From Cytophagales bacterium (GTDB lineage: Bacteria; Bacteroidota; Bacteroidia; Cytophagales; Cyclobacteriaceae): DNA of 26,518 nt. Position 1 is the stretch's first letter; every line of letters starts with the position of its first letter. Shown here piece by piece: positions 8,625 through 16,546 of this stretch. The position numbers and the translations under genes were made by a program. The notes beneath the pieces are model-generated. The model searched no databases. It saw only the letters and a list, made by a program, of their open reading frames with translations, and was not told the DNA's origin. The stretch covers positions 1-26,518 of the forward strand of contig JAJCYL010000196.1 in NCBI GenBank assembly GCA_029262955.1, in the 5' to 3' direction.

Positions 8625-9448
8625 TTTATTGCTGCGGCATTTTGTTCCAAAGAATCCTTTTGTACCGCTAATTTATTTTCAACTACTGTTACATAGTTTA
8701 ATTGACTAAAGTCGGTAGCTAATTTTATTCGAATATCATGAAATGTAGCATTTTGAGAAGTGTTAATTTCCTCAACAATACCCACCAGCTGATCAGCCGG
8801 GAATATCGAATTGTATCCTGAAGTGGTTACAGAGTCGCCCTTATTCAAAAAAACATGTCTGGGCACATATAAAAGATTAGCAAACCCAGGATCTCTTCCA
8901 TCCCAGTTGGTCGTACAAAAGGTGCCAGACCGGTTATGGACTGCAGAAACCAAAAAGTCTGTATGGAGAAGAGAGACAACGATGGAAAAGTTCTTAGAGG
9001 CTGATCTAATTTTTCCCACAATCCCGTCTACTCCGATAACTCCTTGATTAGCTAAAATCCCGTCCTTGATTCCTTTATTTAATGTTAAATAATTGTTGAG
9101 TTGTCTAAAACTGTTGTTCACAACTTTAGCTGATAGATAGTTATAAAGTGTGTCTTTACTGCTCCCGGCAACTTGTGTAGCATCAACTTGTTCCTCAAAA
9201 AGAGCCAGACGCTCTTTTAATGTGGCAATCTCTATGGACAACACCTCGTTCTGTGACTTCAAACTAAAATAATCGGAGACATTCGTCGTAGTTTCAACTA
9301 CACTTCCGACCAGGACATTTGAAGAATTAATGAAGGCAGCCTTGTGATAATTTTGATTTTGAACAATTAAAAAGGCACTCAGGCTTTCAAATACTAGGAA
9401 TACAAAAAACGCCCTGTAATTATAAATGAAAAGTAAAAGTTGGCGCAT
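8621..9448 (-). CDS. mreC: rod shape-determining protein MreC
   Basis: This 275-residue protein has one N-terminal membrane segment (about residues 12-30), a coiled coil (about 60-88: NEVLSIEIATLKERLALFEEQ), and two beta-barrel lobes typical of MreC. The lobes include YLTLNKGIKDGI followed by QGVIGVDGIVGKI, and the signature VTTSGYNSIFPADQLVGIVEEI. MreC forms periplasmic filaments that activate PBP2 and connect the cell wall machinery to cytoplasmic MreB. It lies 5 bases after mreB and overlaps mreD by 4 bases. The ATG at 9448 places the membrane segment correctly. Confidence 0.95.
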   Translation of the reverse strand: MRQLLLFIYNYRAFFVFLVFESLSAFLIVQNQNYHKAAFINSSNVLVGSVVETTTNVSDYFSLKSQNEVLSIEIATLKERLALFEEQVDATQVAGSSKDTLYNYLSAKVVNNSFRQLNNYLTLNKGIKDGILANQGVIGVDGIVGKIRSASKNFSIVVSLLHTDFLVSAVHNRSGTFCTTNWDGRDPGFANLLYVPRHVFLNKGDSVTTSGYNSIFPADQLVGIVEEINTSQNATFHDIRIKLATDFSQLNYVTVVENKLAVQKDSLEQNAAAIN

Positions 9449-9453
9449 TTATT

Positions 9454-10482
9454 TTATTGCATTAGCACTGCTTTATAATGATTAAGATTTTTCAGTGCCA
9501 TCCCGGTACCTCTAACTACGGCTCTCAATGGATCTTCGGCAATGTGAATGGGGAGTTTTGTCTTCATAGCCAATCTCTTATCAAGGCCTCTCAATAGTGC
9601 ACCCCCTCCTGTTAAATGAATGCCGTTATCATAAATATCTGCTGAAAGTTCCGGTGGTGATATTTCAAGAGCCTTTAAAACTGCCTCTTCAATTTTTGAT
9701 ACAGATTTGTCAATGGCAAAGGCTATCTCAGAGTAGGATATTTTGATCACCTTTGGAATACCTGTCATCAGGTCACGGCCTCGAATCTCATAATCATCAG
9801 GAGGCGAATCCAATTCAGTTAATGCAGAACCAACCTCGATTTTAACTTTCTCGGCAGACCTCTCTCCAATGAGAAGGTTGTGTTGACGACGCATGTAATC
9901 GAGTATGTCCTTATTGAACATGTCTCCGGCTACCCGAATGGATTGATCACAAACAATTCCGGATAAAGCAATGACGGCAATTTCCGTAGTTCCACCTCCG
10001 ATATCCACCACCATAGATCCAACCGGCTGCTCAATGTCTACCCCAATACCTATTGCAGCAGCAATTGGCTCATGAATCATATAAACTTCCTTTGCCCCGG
10101 CATGCTCTGCTGAATCTCTTACCGCTCTTTTTTCAACCTCTGTAATCCCTGAAGGGATACAAATCACCATTCTGTGCGAAGAAGGAATCCAACGCTTGTT
10201 ATTGCCATCAATCATTTTGATCATGCCGCGAATCATATGCTCAGCAGCATGGAAATCTGCAATTACTCCATCTTTCAATGGACGGATGGTTTTGATATTA
10301 TCGTGAGTCTTTTCATGCATCTGCATCGCCTGACGACCAATAGCAAGGACCTTGTTGGTGTTCTTATCAATTGCAATAATTGATGGTTCATCAACAACAA
10401 TTTTGTCTTTACTGATTATAAGTGTATTAGCGGTTCCAAGGTCAATGGCTATATCGTTGGAAAAGAAATCAAATAATCCCAT
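9454..10482 (-). CDS. mreB: rod shape-determining actin homologue MreB
   Basis: This 342-residue protein is an actin-fold ATPase that polymerises under the inner membrane and orients the elongation machinery. The nucleotide-binding motifs are complete: phosphate-1 DLGTANT (14-20), the conserved EPIAAAIG (138-145), phosphate-2 DIGGGTTE (160-167), and the adenosine motif LTGGGALLRGLD near the C-terminus. The N-terminus MGLFDFFSNDIAIDLG carries the hydrophobic membrane-contact residues expected for MreB. It is the first gene of the rod operon, with a promoter-like -7 element 23 bases upstream of its ATG (10505-10512), and sits downstream of purH in the same orientation. Confidence 0.97.
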   Translation of the reverse strand: MGLFDFFSNDIAIDLGTANTLIISKDKIVVDEPSIIAIDKNTNKVLAIGRQAMQMHEKTHDNIKTIRPLKDGVIADFHAAEHMIRGMIKMIDGNNKRWIPSSHRMVICIPSGITEVEKRAVRDSAEHAGAKEVYMIHEPIAAAIGIGVDIEQPVGSMVVDIGGGTTEIAVIALSGIVCDQSIRVAGDMFNKDILDYMRRQHNLLIGERSAEKVKIEVGSALTELDSPPDDYEIRGRDLMTGIPKVIKISYSEIAFAIDKSVSKIEEAVLKALEISPPELSADIYDNGIHLTGGGALLRGLDKRLAMKTKLPIHIAEDPLRAVVRGTGMALKNLNHYKAVLMQ

Positions 10483-10504
10483 TTGCAGTTTTCAAAATGA
10501 GCCA

Positions 10505-10512
10505 CAAAAATA
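10505..10512 (-). promoter_or_regulatory. -7 promoter element for the mreB operon
   Basis: The minus strand reads TATTTTTG here, an exact TAnnTTTG match 22 bases from the mreB ATG. The -33 position has TTAG and not TTTG, so this is a half-supported promoter. Confidence 0.45.
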
Positions 10513-10599
10513 ATATTAATACCCGTGTGACTAAGCTAATGTGAAATTAAACTATTAAAATCATCATACAATTGAAGACAGGTCACAACCAGGCGCTTA

Positions 10600-12120
10600 T
10601 CAATGCTTGAAATGTCTGAATCCAGTAAAGACCATCGACATATCATGTGCATCACAAAAATCAATTGATAACTGATCCTTTACCGAGCCACCAGGCTGAA
10701 TTACACAAGAAACTCCCTGCTCTTTGGCAATTTCAACGCAATCAGGAAACGGAAAGAAAGCATCAGAAGCCATGGCTGCACCTTTTAATGAAAACCCGAA
10801 TTTATCCGCTTTTTCTATGGCGTGATTTAAAGCATCTACCCTGGAAGTTTGGCCAACACCGCTTGCGAGTAATTGGTTTTCAGATGCGAATACAATGGCA
10901 TTCGATTTGGAGTGCTTTACAATCTTATTAGCAAGAAGTAACGCCCTTTCTTCTTGCAAAGTCACCCCTTTCTTAGTTACCACCTGCAAATCTGATTTTG
11001 TCTCAATTTTTGAATCTTTGTCTTGGACCAAAAAGCCATTAAGGACTGATTTAATTTGTATATCCTGCTCAGCCCTCGCTTTTTGAACCAGTAGGATTCT
11101 ATTCTTCTTACTTTTCAAAATTTCCAAAGCATCATCCTCAAAACCTGGCGCAATTAAAACCTCAAAGAAAAGTTTATTAATCTCTTCAGCTACAGCCAGA
11201 TCTATGGATAAATTGGTTGCCAAAATTCCGCCAAAAGCTGATGTTGGATCGCCGGCCAGGGCTTTGGTGTAGGCCTCAAACGCATTGTCGGCAATAGCAA
11301 GACCGCATGCATTGGTGTGTTTAATAATGGCAAAAACAGAGTCTTTAAAATCCTGAACCAGCGAGACCGCGGAATCAATATCCAGCAAATTATTATAAGA
11401 AATTGCTTTCCCGTGAAGCTGCTCAAATGCTTCGTCCAACTGCCCATAAAATTTGCCCTCTTGATGTGGGTTTTCACCGTATCTGAGATCCTTCTTGATC
11501 CGTTCACTAACCTTTAGACGCTGAATGTTCCGATCACTATTAAAGTAATTGAATATTGCCGAATCGTAGTGTGAAGAAATGTCGAATGCGGCGGCGGCAA
11601 ATTTTCGTCTTATTGCTAAATCTGTCGTGCATCCATCCGACATAGTTTCTAGCAACTCCCCATACTGCTCTCTTGATGAAACAATAACCACATCGGCAAA
11701 ATTCTTGGCGGCAGCTCTGATTAAAGAAATTCCACCAATATCAATTTTTTCAATGATCCCATCCTCTGACGCTCCCGAAGCCAGTGTTTCTTCAAAAGGG
11801 TACAGATCTACAATCACTAAATCAATTGCTGGAATTTTGAACTCTTCCATTTCCTGTTGATCAGTAGTGTTTTCAGACCTATTCAATATTCCACCAAACA
11901 CTTTGGGATGCAGGGTCTTGACCCGCCCTCCTAAAATTGATGGATAACCTGTCAAATCTTCAACCGCTTCTGCTTCAAAGCCACATTTTTTAATAAAATC
12001 AAGGGTTCCTCCTGTGGAAAGAATCTTTACCCCATTTTGATGCAGCTCTTTGACTATAGGCTCAAGACCCTCTTTATAAAAGACTGAAATTAATGCGGTT
12101 TTTATCTGCTTGCGATCCAT
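10600..12120 (-). CDS. purH: bifunctional AICAR formyltransferase / IMP cyclohydrolase PurH
   Basis: This 506-residue enzyme catalyses the last two steps of de novo purine synthesis: formylation of AICAR with 10-formyltetrahydrofolate, then ring closure to IMP. The N-terminal cyclohydrolase (MGS-like) domain covers about residues 1-190, with ILSTGGT (33-39) and GGRVKTLHPKVFGG (64-77). The formyltransferase domain follows, with RYGENPHQ (213-220), SYNNLLDID, the catalytic KHTNACG (267-273), DPTSAFGG, and the terminal FTGFRHFKH. Length is normal. It lies 58 bases after purN in the same direction but has its own strong promoter match (12140-12169). mreB follows 117 bases downstream, an arrangement common in this phylum. 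Confidence 0.97.
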   Translation of the reverse strand: MDRKQIKTALISVFYKEGLEPIVKELHQNGVKILSTGGTLDFIKKCGFEAEAVEDLTGYPSILGGRVKTLHPKVFGGILNRSENTTDQQEMEEFKIPAIDLVIVDLYPFEETLASGASEDGIIEKIDIGGISLIRAAAKNFADVVIVSSREQYGELLETMSDGCTTDLAIRRKFAAAAFDISSHYDSAIFNYFNSDRNIQRLKVSERIKKDLRYGENPHQEGKFYGQLDEAFEQLHGKAISYNNLLDIDSAVSLVQDFKDSVFAIIKHTNACGLAIADNAFEAYTKALAGDPTSAFGGILATNLSIDLAVAEEINKLFFEVLIAPGFEDDALEILKSKKNRILLVQKARAEQDIQIKSVLNGFLVQDKDSKIETKSDLQVVTKKGVTLQEERALLLANKIVKHSKSNAIVFASENQLLASGVGQTSRVDALNHAIEKADKFGFSLKGAAMASDAFFPFPDCVEIAKEQGVSCVIQPGGSVKDQLSIDFCDAHDMSMVFTGFRHFKH

Positions 12121-12139
12121 TTACTAAAAAATAAGGATG

Positions 12140-12169
12140 CAAAAGTATTGTTTTTCAAGCCCTTAACAA
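12140..12169 (-). promoter_or_regulatory. Bacteroidota-type promoter for purH
   Basis: On the minus strand TTG (12167-12169), 19 bases, then TACTTTTG (12140-12147): a textbook match to the Bacteroidota primary-sigma pattern. The -7 element ends 19 bases from the purH ATG, giving a short leader. It lies wholly in the purN-purH gap, so purH can be expressed independently of purN. Confidence 0.7.
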
Positions 12170-12178
12170 GAGTGCATG

Positions 12179-12757
12179 CTAAGGTTCCTCTCCAAGAATT
12201 GTTTTCTCTAGTGTTGGCGGGAAGTGTTTATACTCAAGTTCATGAACTTTGGATGCAAGAGTGTCACTGTTATCCCCACTTTCAACTTTACACCTGGCCT
12301 GGAAAATAATTTGACCTTGGTCATATTCGTCATTTACCAGGTGAATGGTAATGCCAGATTCTTGATCGCCAGCTTCGATTACAGCTTTGTGCACATGTGC
12401 ACCATACATCCCCTTACCTCCATATTTGGGCAACAATGATGGGTGCAGATTCACAATCTTATTCGGGTAAGCGGAAACTATGTCTGATGACAACAACCAA
12501 AGAAATCCCGCGAGGGCAATCCAATCTATTGCTTCACTTTTTAAAGCATCCTGAACACGACGGGTTTTCTTTAAATCATTCCGATCAAACAATACGACAG
12601 GAACTGACCACCTTTCAGCTCTTTCAATAACACCGGCAGAGGGATTATTACACAAGAGTAGCTGGATCTTTATTGAAGAATGATTTTTAAAGTATTCAAA
12701 CAACCTCTCGGCATTCGTGCCGTTTCCAGAGGCAAATACTGCCACTCTCTTATGCAT
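12179..12757 (-). CDS. purN: phosphoribosylglycinamide formyltransferase PurN
   Basis: The 192-residue product transfers the formyl group of 10-formyltetrahydrofolate to glycinamide ribonucleotide, step three of purine synthesis. The substrate-binding start VAVFASGNGTN (5-15) is clear. The catalytic triad is Asn103 and His105 (NLHPSLLPKYGGKGMYG) plus Asp146 in HLVNDEYDQG, matching the family motif H-x-V-x4-D. It begins 14 bases after the prenyltransferase gene ends and lies upstream of purH, which does the second folate-dependent formylation in the pathway. Length fits the family. Confidence 0.95.
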   Translation of the reverse strand: MHKRVAVFASGNGTNAERLFEYFKNHSSIKIQLLLCNNPSAGVIERAERWSVPVVLFDRNDLKKTRRVQDALKSEAIDWIALAGFLWLLSSDIVSAYPNKIVNLHPSLLPKYGGKGMYGAHVHKAVIEAGDQESGITIHLVNDEYDQGQIIFQARCKVESGDNSDTLASKVHELEYKHFPPTLEKTILGEEP

Positions 12758-12771
12758 CAGACATTATTTTA

Positions 12772-13608
12772 TTAGAAAAGGGCAATACTAATTATTCCAG
12801 TCAACATGATAAAATTGGCAAAATCTCCTAAAAGGGCAAAGCTCCTTTGTGTATCAGCTTTAACCAGCAGGTAAATAAAATAAACGAAAACAGGAATTAG
12901 AATTAAAAAGTACGTCACCGCTACCCCATTATCAATGTTGTATAAAAACAAGCTTAACGCTATAAATGAAAACATAATGACGGCATATATTAGCATTTTG
13001 GTCCCTCGGATACCAAGAGCTGATGGAAGCGCATAAGATCCAAACTTCTCTTCTCCTTTGATGGCTTCAAGATCTTTCACGATTTCTCTGATCACATTGA
13101 TAACAAATGCAAAAAACGCATAGGCATAGACCAGACCCCCAAGGTTATTGTAGAAGATAGCCACAATCAATAGAGACGATCCTGATAATGCACCAATAAT
13201 CACATTTCCCAAAAGCGGTAATCGCTTGAATTGATTTGAATGCAACCAGAGCAACAAACTGGAAAGGATATGGATTGCCGCAATTTTCAGGGATAAAAAC
13301 AATCCTATAAGAACGGCAAATCCGTTCAAAGTAAAATAAGATGCCAATACATATCGTCTTGAAATCAATCTTCCTACAATCACTTTCTTAGGACGATTGA
13401 CATAATCAATTTTAGTATCATAGTAATCGTTGATAATATACCCGGCACCAGCAATCATGGACGTACTGGCAACAAGGAGTAAAAATTTAATATCTGTAAT
13501 CACTCTCAACCATTCTGACTTGCCCTGAACCAAAAAAATGGCAGTAATATATTGAGTTAGACCTATCATGATCAGGTTAGGAACACGAGTGAGTCTGAAA
13601 AAACTCAT
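12772..13608 (-). CDS. UbiA-family prenyltransferase
   Basis: I start at the ATG at 13608 (278 residues) because a longer reading would use a TTG and add 12 residues before the typical MSFFRLTRVPNLIMIGLTQY opening. The protein is an inner-membrane enzyme with about eight hydrophobic segments. Both metal-pyrophosphate motifs are present: NDYYDTKID (about residues 60-68) and REIVKDLEAIKGE (about 174-186). UbiA enzymes attach a polyprenyl chain to an aromatic ring or to a glycerol lipid. Members of this shape in Bacteroidota are often labelled geranylgeranylglycerol-phosphate geranylgeranyltransferase, but the acceptor cannot be read from the sequence. No quinone or haem gene lies beside it. It precedes purN by 14 bases. 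Confidence 0.88.
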   Translation of the reverse strand: MSFFRLTRVPNLIMIGLTQYITAIFLVQGKSEWLRVITDIKFLLLVASTSMIAGAGYIINDYYDTKIDYVNRPKKVIVGRLISRRYVLASYFTLNGFAVLIGLFLSLKIAAIHILSSLLLWLHSNQFKRLPLLGNVIIGALSGSSLLIVAIFYNNLGGLVYAYAFFAFVINVIREIVKDLEAIKGEEKFGSYALPSALGIRGTKMLIYAVIMFSFIALSLFLYNIDNGVAVTYFLILIPVFVYFIYLLVKADTQRSFALLGDFANFIMLTGIISIALF

Positions 13609-13801
13609 TACTGCGTAAAACTTCGAAATCACTGATATAGCCAATTTTGGACCTATTTGTTGAGATTAGCCGGACAACCTTTCAAAGCTGAAAATAATTA
13701 TTGTTAGAGCCTCGCCTGAATTGAAATTTAATCCTTCGATGTATAAAAAAATTATTACCGCCCTTCTCCGAAACGAGTTTTTATAGTAATAGCTCTAGGC
13801 T

Positions 13802-13809
13802 TACTTTTG
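13802..13809 (+). promoter_or_regulatory. -7 promoter element for the cyclophilin operon
   Basis: TACTTTTG matches TAnnTTTG and lies 21 bases before the ATG at 13831. The -33 region holds only a T-run. Its position supports the ATG at 13831 over the TTG at 13807, which would lie inside the promoter. Confidence 0.42.
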
Positions 13810-13830
13810 GACACTCAAAAAAATCATCTA

Positions 13831-14688
13831 ATGAGGAAACTGTTATTTGTTATCCTGATCGTAGCTGCGTTTGGCTGTGACCAAGGAACTAAAGATTATC
13901 TCATCACTATAAAGACTTCACATGGCGATATGAAAGCCATCCTTTATGACGAAACTCCTCTACATAAAGAGAATTTCGTGAAATTAATAAAGGAAGGTTT
14001 TTATGATAGCTTGATTTTTCATCGCGTGATTCAAAATTTCATGATCCAGGGGGGCGATCCTGATTCTAAAAATGCTCCTCCTGGTGAAGTTTTTGGTTCA
14101 GGTGGTCCTGAATATACCATTCCAGCCGAATTCAATCCCAAGTTATTTCATAAAAAGGGCGCAATCGCTGCAGCCCGCCAAGGCGATAATTTAAATCCTG
14201 CAAAAGAATCAAGTGGTAGCCAATTCTATCTTGTACAAGGCATTGTGTCATCAAAGGAACAATTGACAACCGACTTTAATAACCTGGCCGCTGGCGTCGG
14301 GCAATACCTGGAAGCCACTGGCGATACCATTTTAAGAAATGAGCTAATTGCACTATATCAGGGAAATCCTCAAGGATATATGGCAAAATTAGCAGAATTG
14401 GCACCTACAATGGAGGCCGAGCTTAACACATCTTATACCAAAAACTTTCCTGTGGATAGATTAGAAGCATATACTACCATTGGTGGGGCGCAGCATCTCG
14501 ACGACCAGTACACAGTTTTTGGTGAAGTAGTTGAAGGACTTGAGGTAATAGACAAGATCGCCGGACAACAAACTGATCAAAGTGACAGGCCTTTGGCAGA
14601 CATCTACCTGACAATGACCCTCGAAGAAGTTTCCCGGTCAGAAATAAGCAGTAAATATGGCTATCAATACCCTTCGCTTAATCAATGA
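13831..14688 (+). CDS. cyclophilin-type peptidyl-prolyl isomerase lipoprotein
   Basis: Starting at the ATG at 13831 the product is 285 residues with a lipoprotein signal (MRKLLFVILIVAAFGC, Cys16). It is therefore an envelope foldase that catalyses cis-trans isomerisation at proline. The cyclophilin core is intact: FHRVIQNFMIQGGD (63-76) carries the Arg65, Phe70 and Gln73 equivalents of the active site, SSGSQFYLVQG follows, and the fold ends with DDQYTVFGEVVEGLEVIDKI. A helical insertion of about 75 residues (roughly 138-214) splits the domain between the QFYLVQG and TVFGEV strands; I have seen similar insertions described in Bacteroidota members. It overlaps the next gene by ATGA. Confidence 0.93.
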   Translation: MRKLLFVILIVAAFGCDQGTKDYLITIKTSHGDMKAILYDETPLHKENFVKLIKEGFYDSLIFHRVIQNFMIQGGDPDSKNAPPGEVFGSGGPEYTIPAEFNPKLFHKKGAIAAARQGDNLNPAKESSGSQFYLVQGIVSSKEQLTTDFNNLAAGVGQYLEATGDTILRNELIALYQGNPQGYMAKLAELAPTMEAELNTSYTKNFPVDRLEAYTTIGGAQHLDDQYTVFGEVVEGLEVIDKIAGQQTDQSDRPLADIYLTMTLEEVSRSEISSKYGYQYPSLNQ

Positions 14689-15593
14689 AATTCCTGATCA
14701 CAGGAGCCAATGGTCTGCTCGGACAGAAATTAATTAGTCTCCTTAGTTCGGATGAAAGTGGGGGTCATTCACTTATAGCTACTTCGGTAGGCCCCAATCG
14801 AAACAGCAGTACTCGTGGCTATGAGTATTGTCAACTGGACATCACAAATGGCGAGATAGTTTCACAGGTTATCCATCGGTATAATCCAGATGTGGTGATC
14901 AATACTGCAGCTATGACCAACGTGGATCAATGCGAGACTGACAAAGAGGGCTGCTGGAACTTAAATGTAAATGCAGTAGCGCATCTGGTAAAAGCCTGTG
15001 ATCAAAATCACTGCAAACTCATTCATTTAAGTACCGACTTCATTTTTGATGGGCTTGATGGTCCATATATTGAGGAGGCCAATCCTAATCCTCTGAGTTA
15101 TTATGGTGAGAGTAAATTTGCGAGTGAGAAAGTCCTAATGAATAGCAAAATTCAATGGGCTATTGCAAGGACGGTGTTGGTCTATGGCATTGTGAGCGAC
15201 ATGAGCCGATCCAACATTATTTTGTGGGTTAAGAAAAGCCTGGAGGAAGGCAAACAAATTAAAGTGGTTACCGATCAGTGGAGAACCCCAACATTGGCAG
15301 AGGATTTAGCTATGGGTTGCTATTTAATTGGTACCAGGGAGCAAACTGGGATTTTTAATATCTCTGGAAAAGATCTCCTCACCCCTTATGATATGGCTAT
15401 TATGGTGGCCGATTATTACAAGCTGGATAAAAGTCTAATCGAAAAAGCAGATAGCTCCACTTTCTCTCAACCGGCAAAAAGACCAGCAAAAACAGGATTT
15501 ATTATTGATAAAGCACGAGACCTCCTTGGTTATGACCCTCACACCTTCGAGGAAGGAATTGAACTGGTCAAATCGCAAATTGAAAGCAATTAA
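14685..15593 (+). CDS. RmlD-like NAD(P)-dependent sugar-nucleotide reductase
   Basis: This 302-residue short-chain dehydrogenase has the glycine-rich FLITGANGLLGQKL (3-16), the substrate strand STDFIFDG (116-123) and the catalytic YxxxK as Tyr140 and Lys144 (YYGESK). It ends with the RmlD-style PAKRPAKTGFIIDKAR. The closest named activity is dTDP-4-dehydrorhamnose reductase, the last step of dTDP-rhamnose synthesis. However, rmlA, rmlB and rmlC are not nearby, so the substrate is uncertain; another deoxysugar or a MAT2B-like role is possible. Translation is probably coupled to the cyclophilin gene through the ATGA overlap. Confidence 0.85.
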   Translation: MKFLITGANGLLGQKLISLLSSDESGGHSLIATSVGPNRNSSTRGYEYCQLDITNGEIVSQVIHRYNPDVVINTAAMTNVDQCETDKEGCWNLNVNAVAHLVKACDQNHCKLIHLSTDFIFDGLDGPYIEEANPNPLSYYGESKFASEKVLMNSKIQWAIARTVLVYGIVSDMSRSNIILWVKKSLEEGKQIKVVTDQWRTPTLAEDLAMGCYLIGTREQTGIFNISGKDLLTPYDMAIMVADYYKLDKSLIEKADSSTFSQPAKRPAKTGFIIDKARDLLGYDPHTFEEGIELVKSQIESN

Positions 15594-15621
15594 TTAGCTT
15601 TAATGGACAAAATGATTCAAC

Positions 15622-16506
15622 ATGAGAAAGTTGCCAATCGCTGTTCTTGTTCTTTTATTGGCCTGCGGCCCGAGTAAGCCCACGGAAGAATACATCCGGG
15701 AAATAGAGAACTGGAAAGTTGACCGACTAAAGGATCTGAAGGGTGAGAAAGGCTATGTGAATCTGGCTGGACTTTTCTGGCTAAAGAAAGGTAAAAACTC
15801 CTTTGGTAGTTCTGAGCATAGCGACCTCGTATTCCCAGCTAGTAAGTCACCTGAAAATCTTGGTTCTTTTATTTTGCAAAATGACAGTGTAACTATGGTC
15901 ATTTCAGGTAACCCAGGAGTTACTTCCTCGGGAAGTGTGGTGGCGGAACAAACCCAGGCCTATAATGGAGATATGGAAAATACGCTTGAATTTAATTTGG
16001 GCAGCCTGCGCTGGACGGTGATTAAGCGAGGTGAGCAATTTGGAGTTCGGTTGAGGGACCTGGAGCATGAAAACTTGACAAATATGGATCCGATTGAATT
16101 TTTTGACCTTGATCCTAACATGAGGGTGGTTGCTGATTTCGTTCCTTATGATCCTCCCAAATTCGTAAAGACGGCCAATGTTTTAGGAATGGTATATGAT
16201 GCCGAGGTACCGGGCCTACTAAAATTTGAACTCAAGGGGCAGAAATATGAAATGGAACCCAATCTGGATGGTGACCTGCATTTAAGGTTTACCGATGAAA
16301 CCACTGGAGAAGAAACATACGGTTTAGGAAGATACCTACATGCCGATATGCCAGATGAAAATAATAAAGTAGTTGTTGATTTTAACAGGGCCTACAATCC
16401 TCCTTGTGCTTTTACTGAATTTGCTACCTGCCCGATTCCACCGAAAGCCAATCATATTGCCTTTAAGCTCATGGCTGGGGAGAAGAATTTTGACTTGACG
16501 CATTAG
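15622..16506 (+). CDS. DUF1684 lipoprotein
   Basis: The 294-residue product starts with a lipoprotein signal (MRKLPIAVLVLLLAC, Cys15) and contains one DUF1684 domain. Visible family blocks are RLKDLKGEKGYVNLAGLFWL (about 35-54), GEQFGVRLRD, and the C-terminal FNRAYNPPCAFTEFATCPIP with two cysteines, followed by ANHIAFKLMAGEK. The biochemical role is unknown to me. The gene lies 28 bases after the RmlD-like gene and probably ends the operon, because a long hairpin starts in its stop codon. Confidence 0.88.
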   Translation: MRKLPIAVLVLLLACGPSKPTEEYIREIENWKVDRLKDLKGEKGYVNLAGLFWLKKGKNSFGSSEHSDLVFPASKSPENLGSFILQNDSVTMVISGNPGVTSSGSVVAEQTQAYNGDMENTLEFNLGSLRWTVIKRGEQFGVRLRDLEHENLTNMDPIEFFDLDPNMRVVADFVPYDPPKFVKTANVLGMVYDAEVPGLLKFELKGQKYEMEPNLDGDLHLRFTDETTGEETYGLGRYLHADMPDENNKVVVDFNRAYNPPCAFTEFATCPIPPKANHIAFKLMAGEKNFDLTH

Positions 16507-16536
16507 TCATACTATGCTCGGAGCCATAGTATGACT
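16505..16536. terminator. bidirectional hairpin between convergent genes
   Basis: AGTCATACTATG (16505-16516) and its perfect reverse complement (16525-16536) form a 12-bp stem with an 8-base loop, placed between the convergent DUF1684 and MBL-fold genes. There is no clear T-run on either side, so it may act as an end-of-transcript or stabilising structure and not a classic intrinsic terminator. Confidence 0.6.
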
Positions 16537-16546
16537 GCCCCGTCAA

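Noticed and set aside
13807..13830. TTG start for the cyclophilin gene
   Set aside because: It lies within the -7 promoter element and adds eight residues before a normal lipoprotein signal that begins at the ATG at 13831.
14685..15593. Evidence for a rhamnose or O-antigen gene cluster
   Set aside because: Only one RmlD-like gene is present; neighbours are a cyclophilin and a DUF1684 lipoprotein, with no glycosyltransferases or rmlABC.
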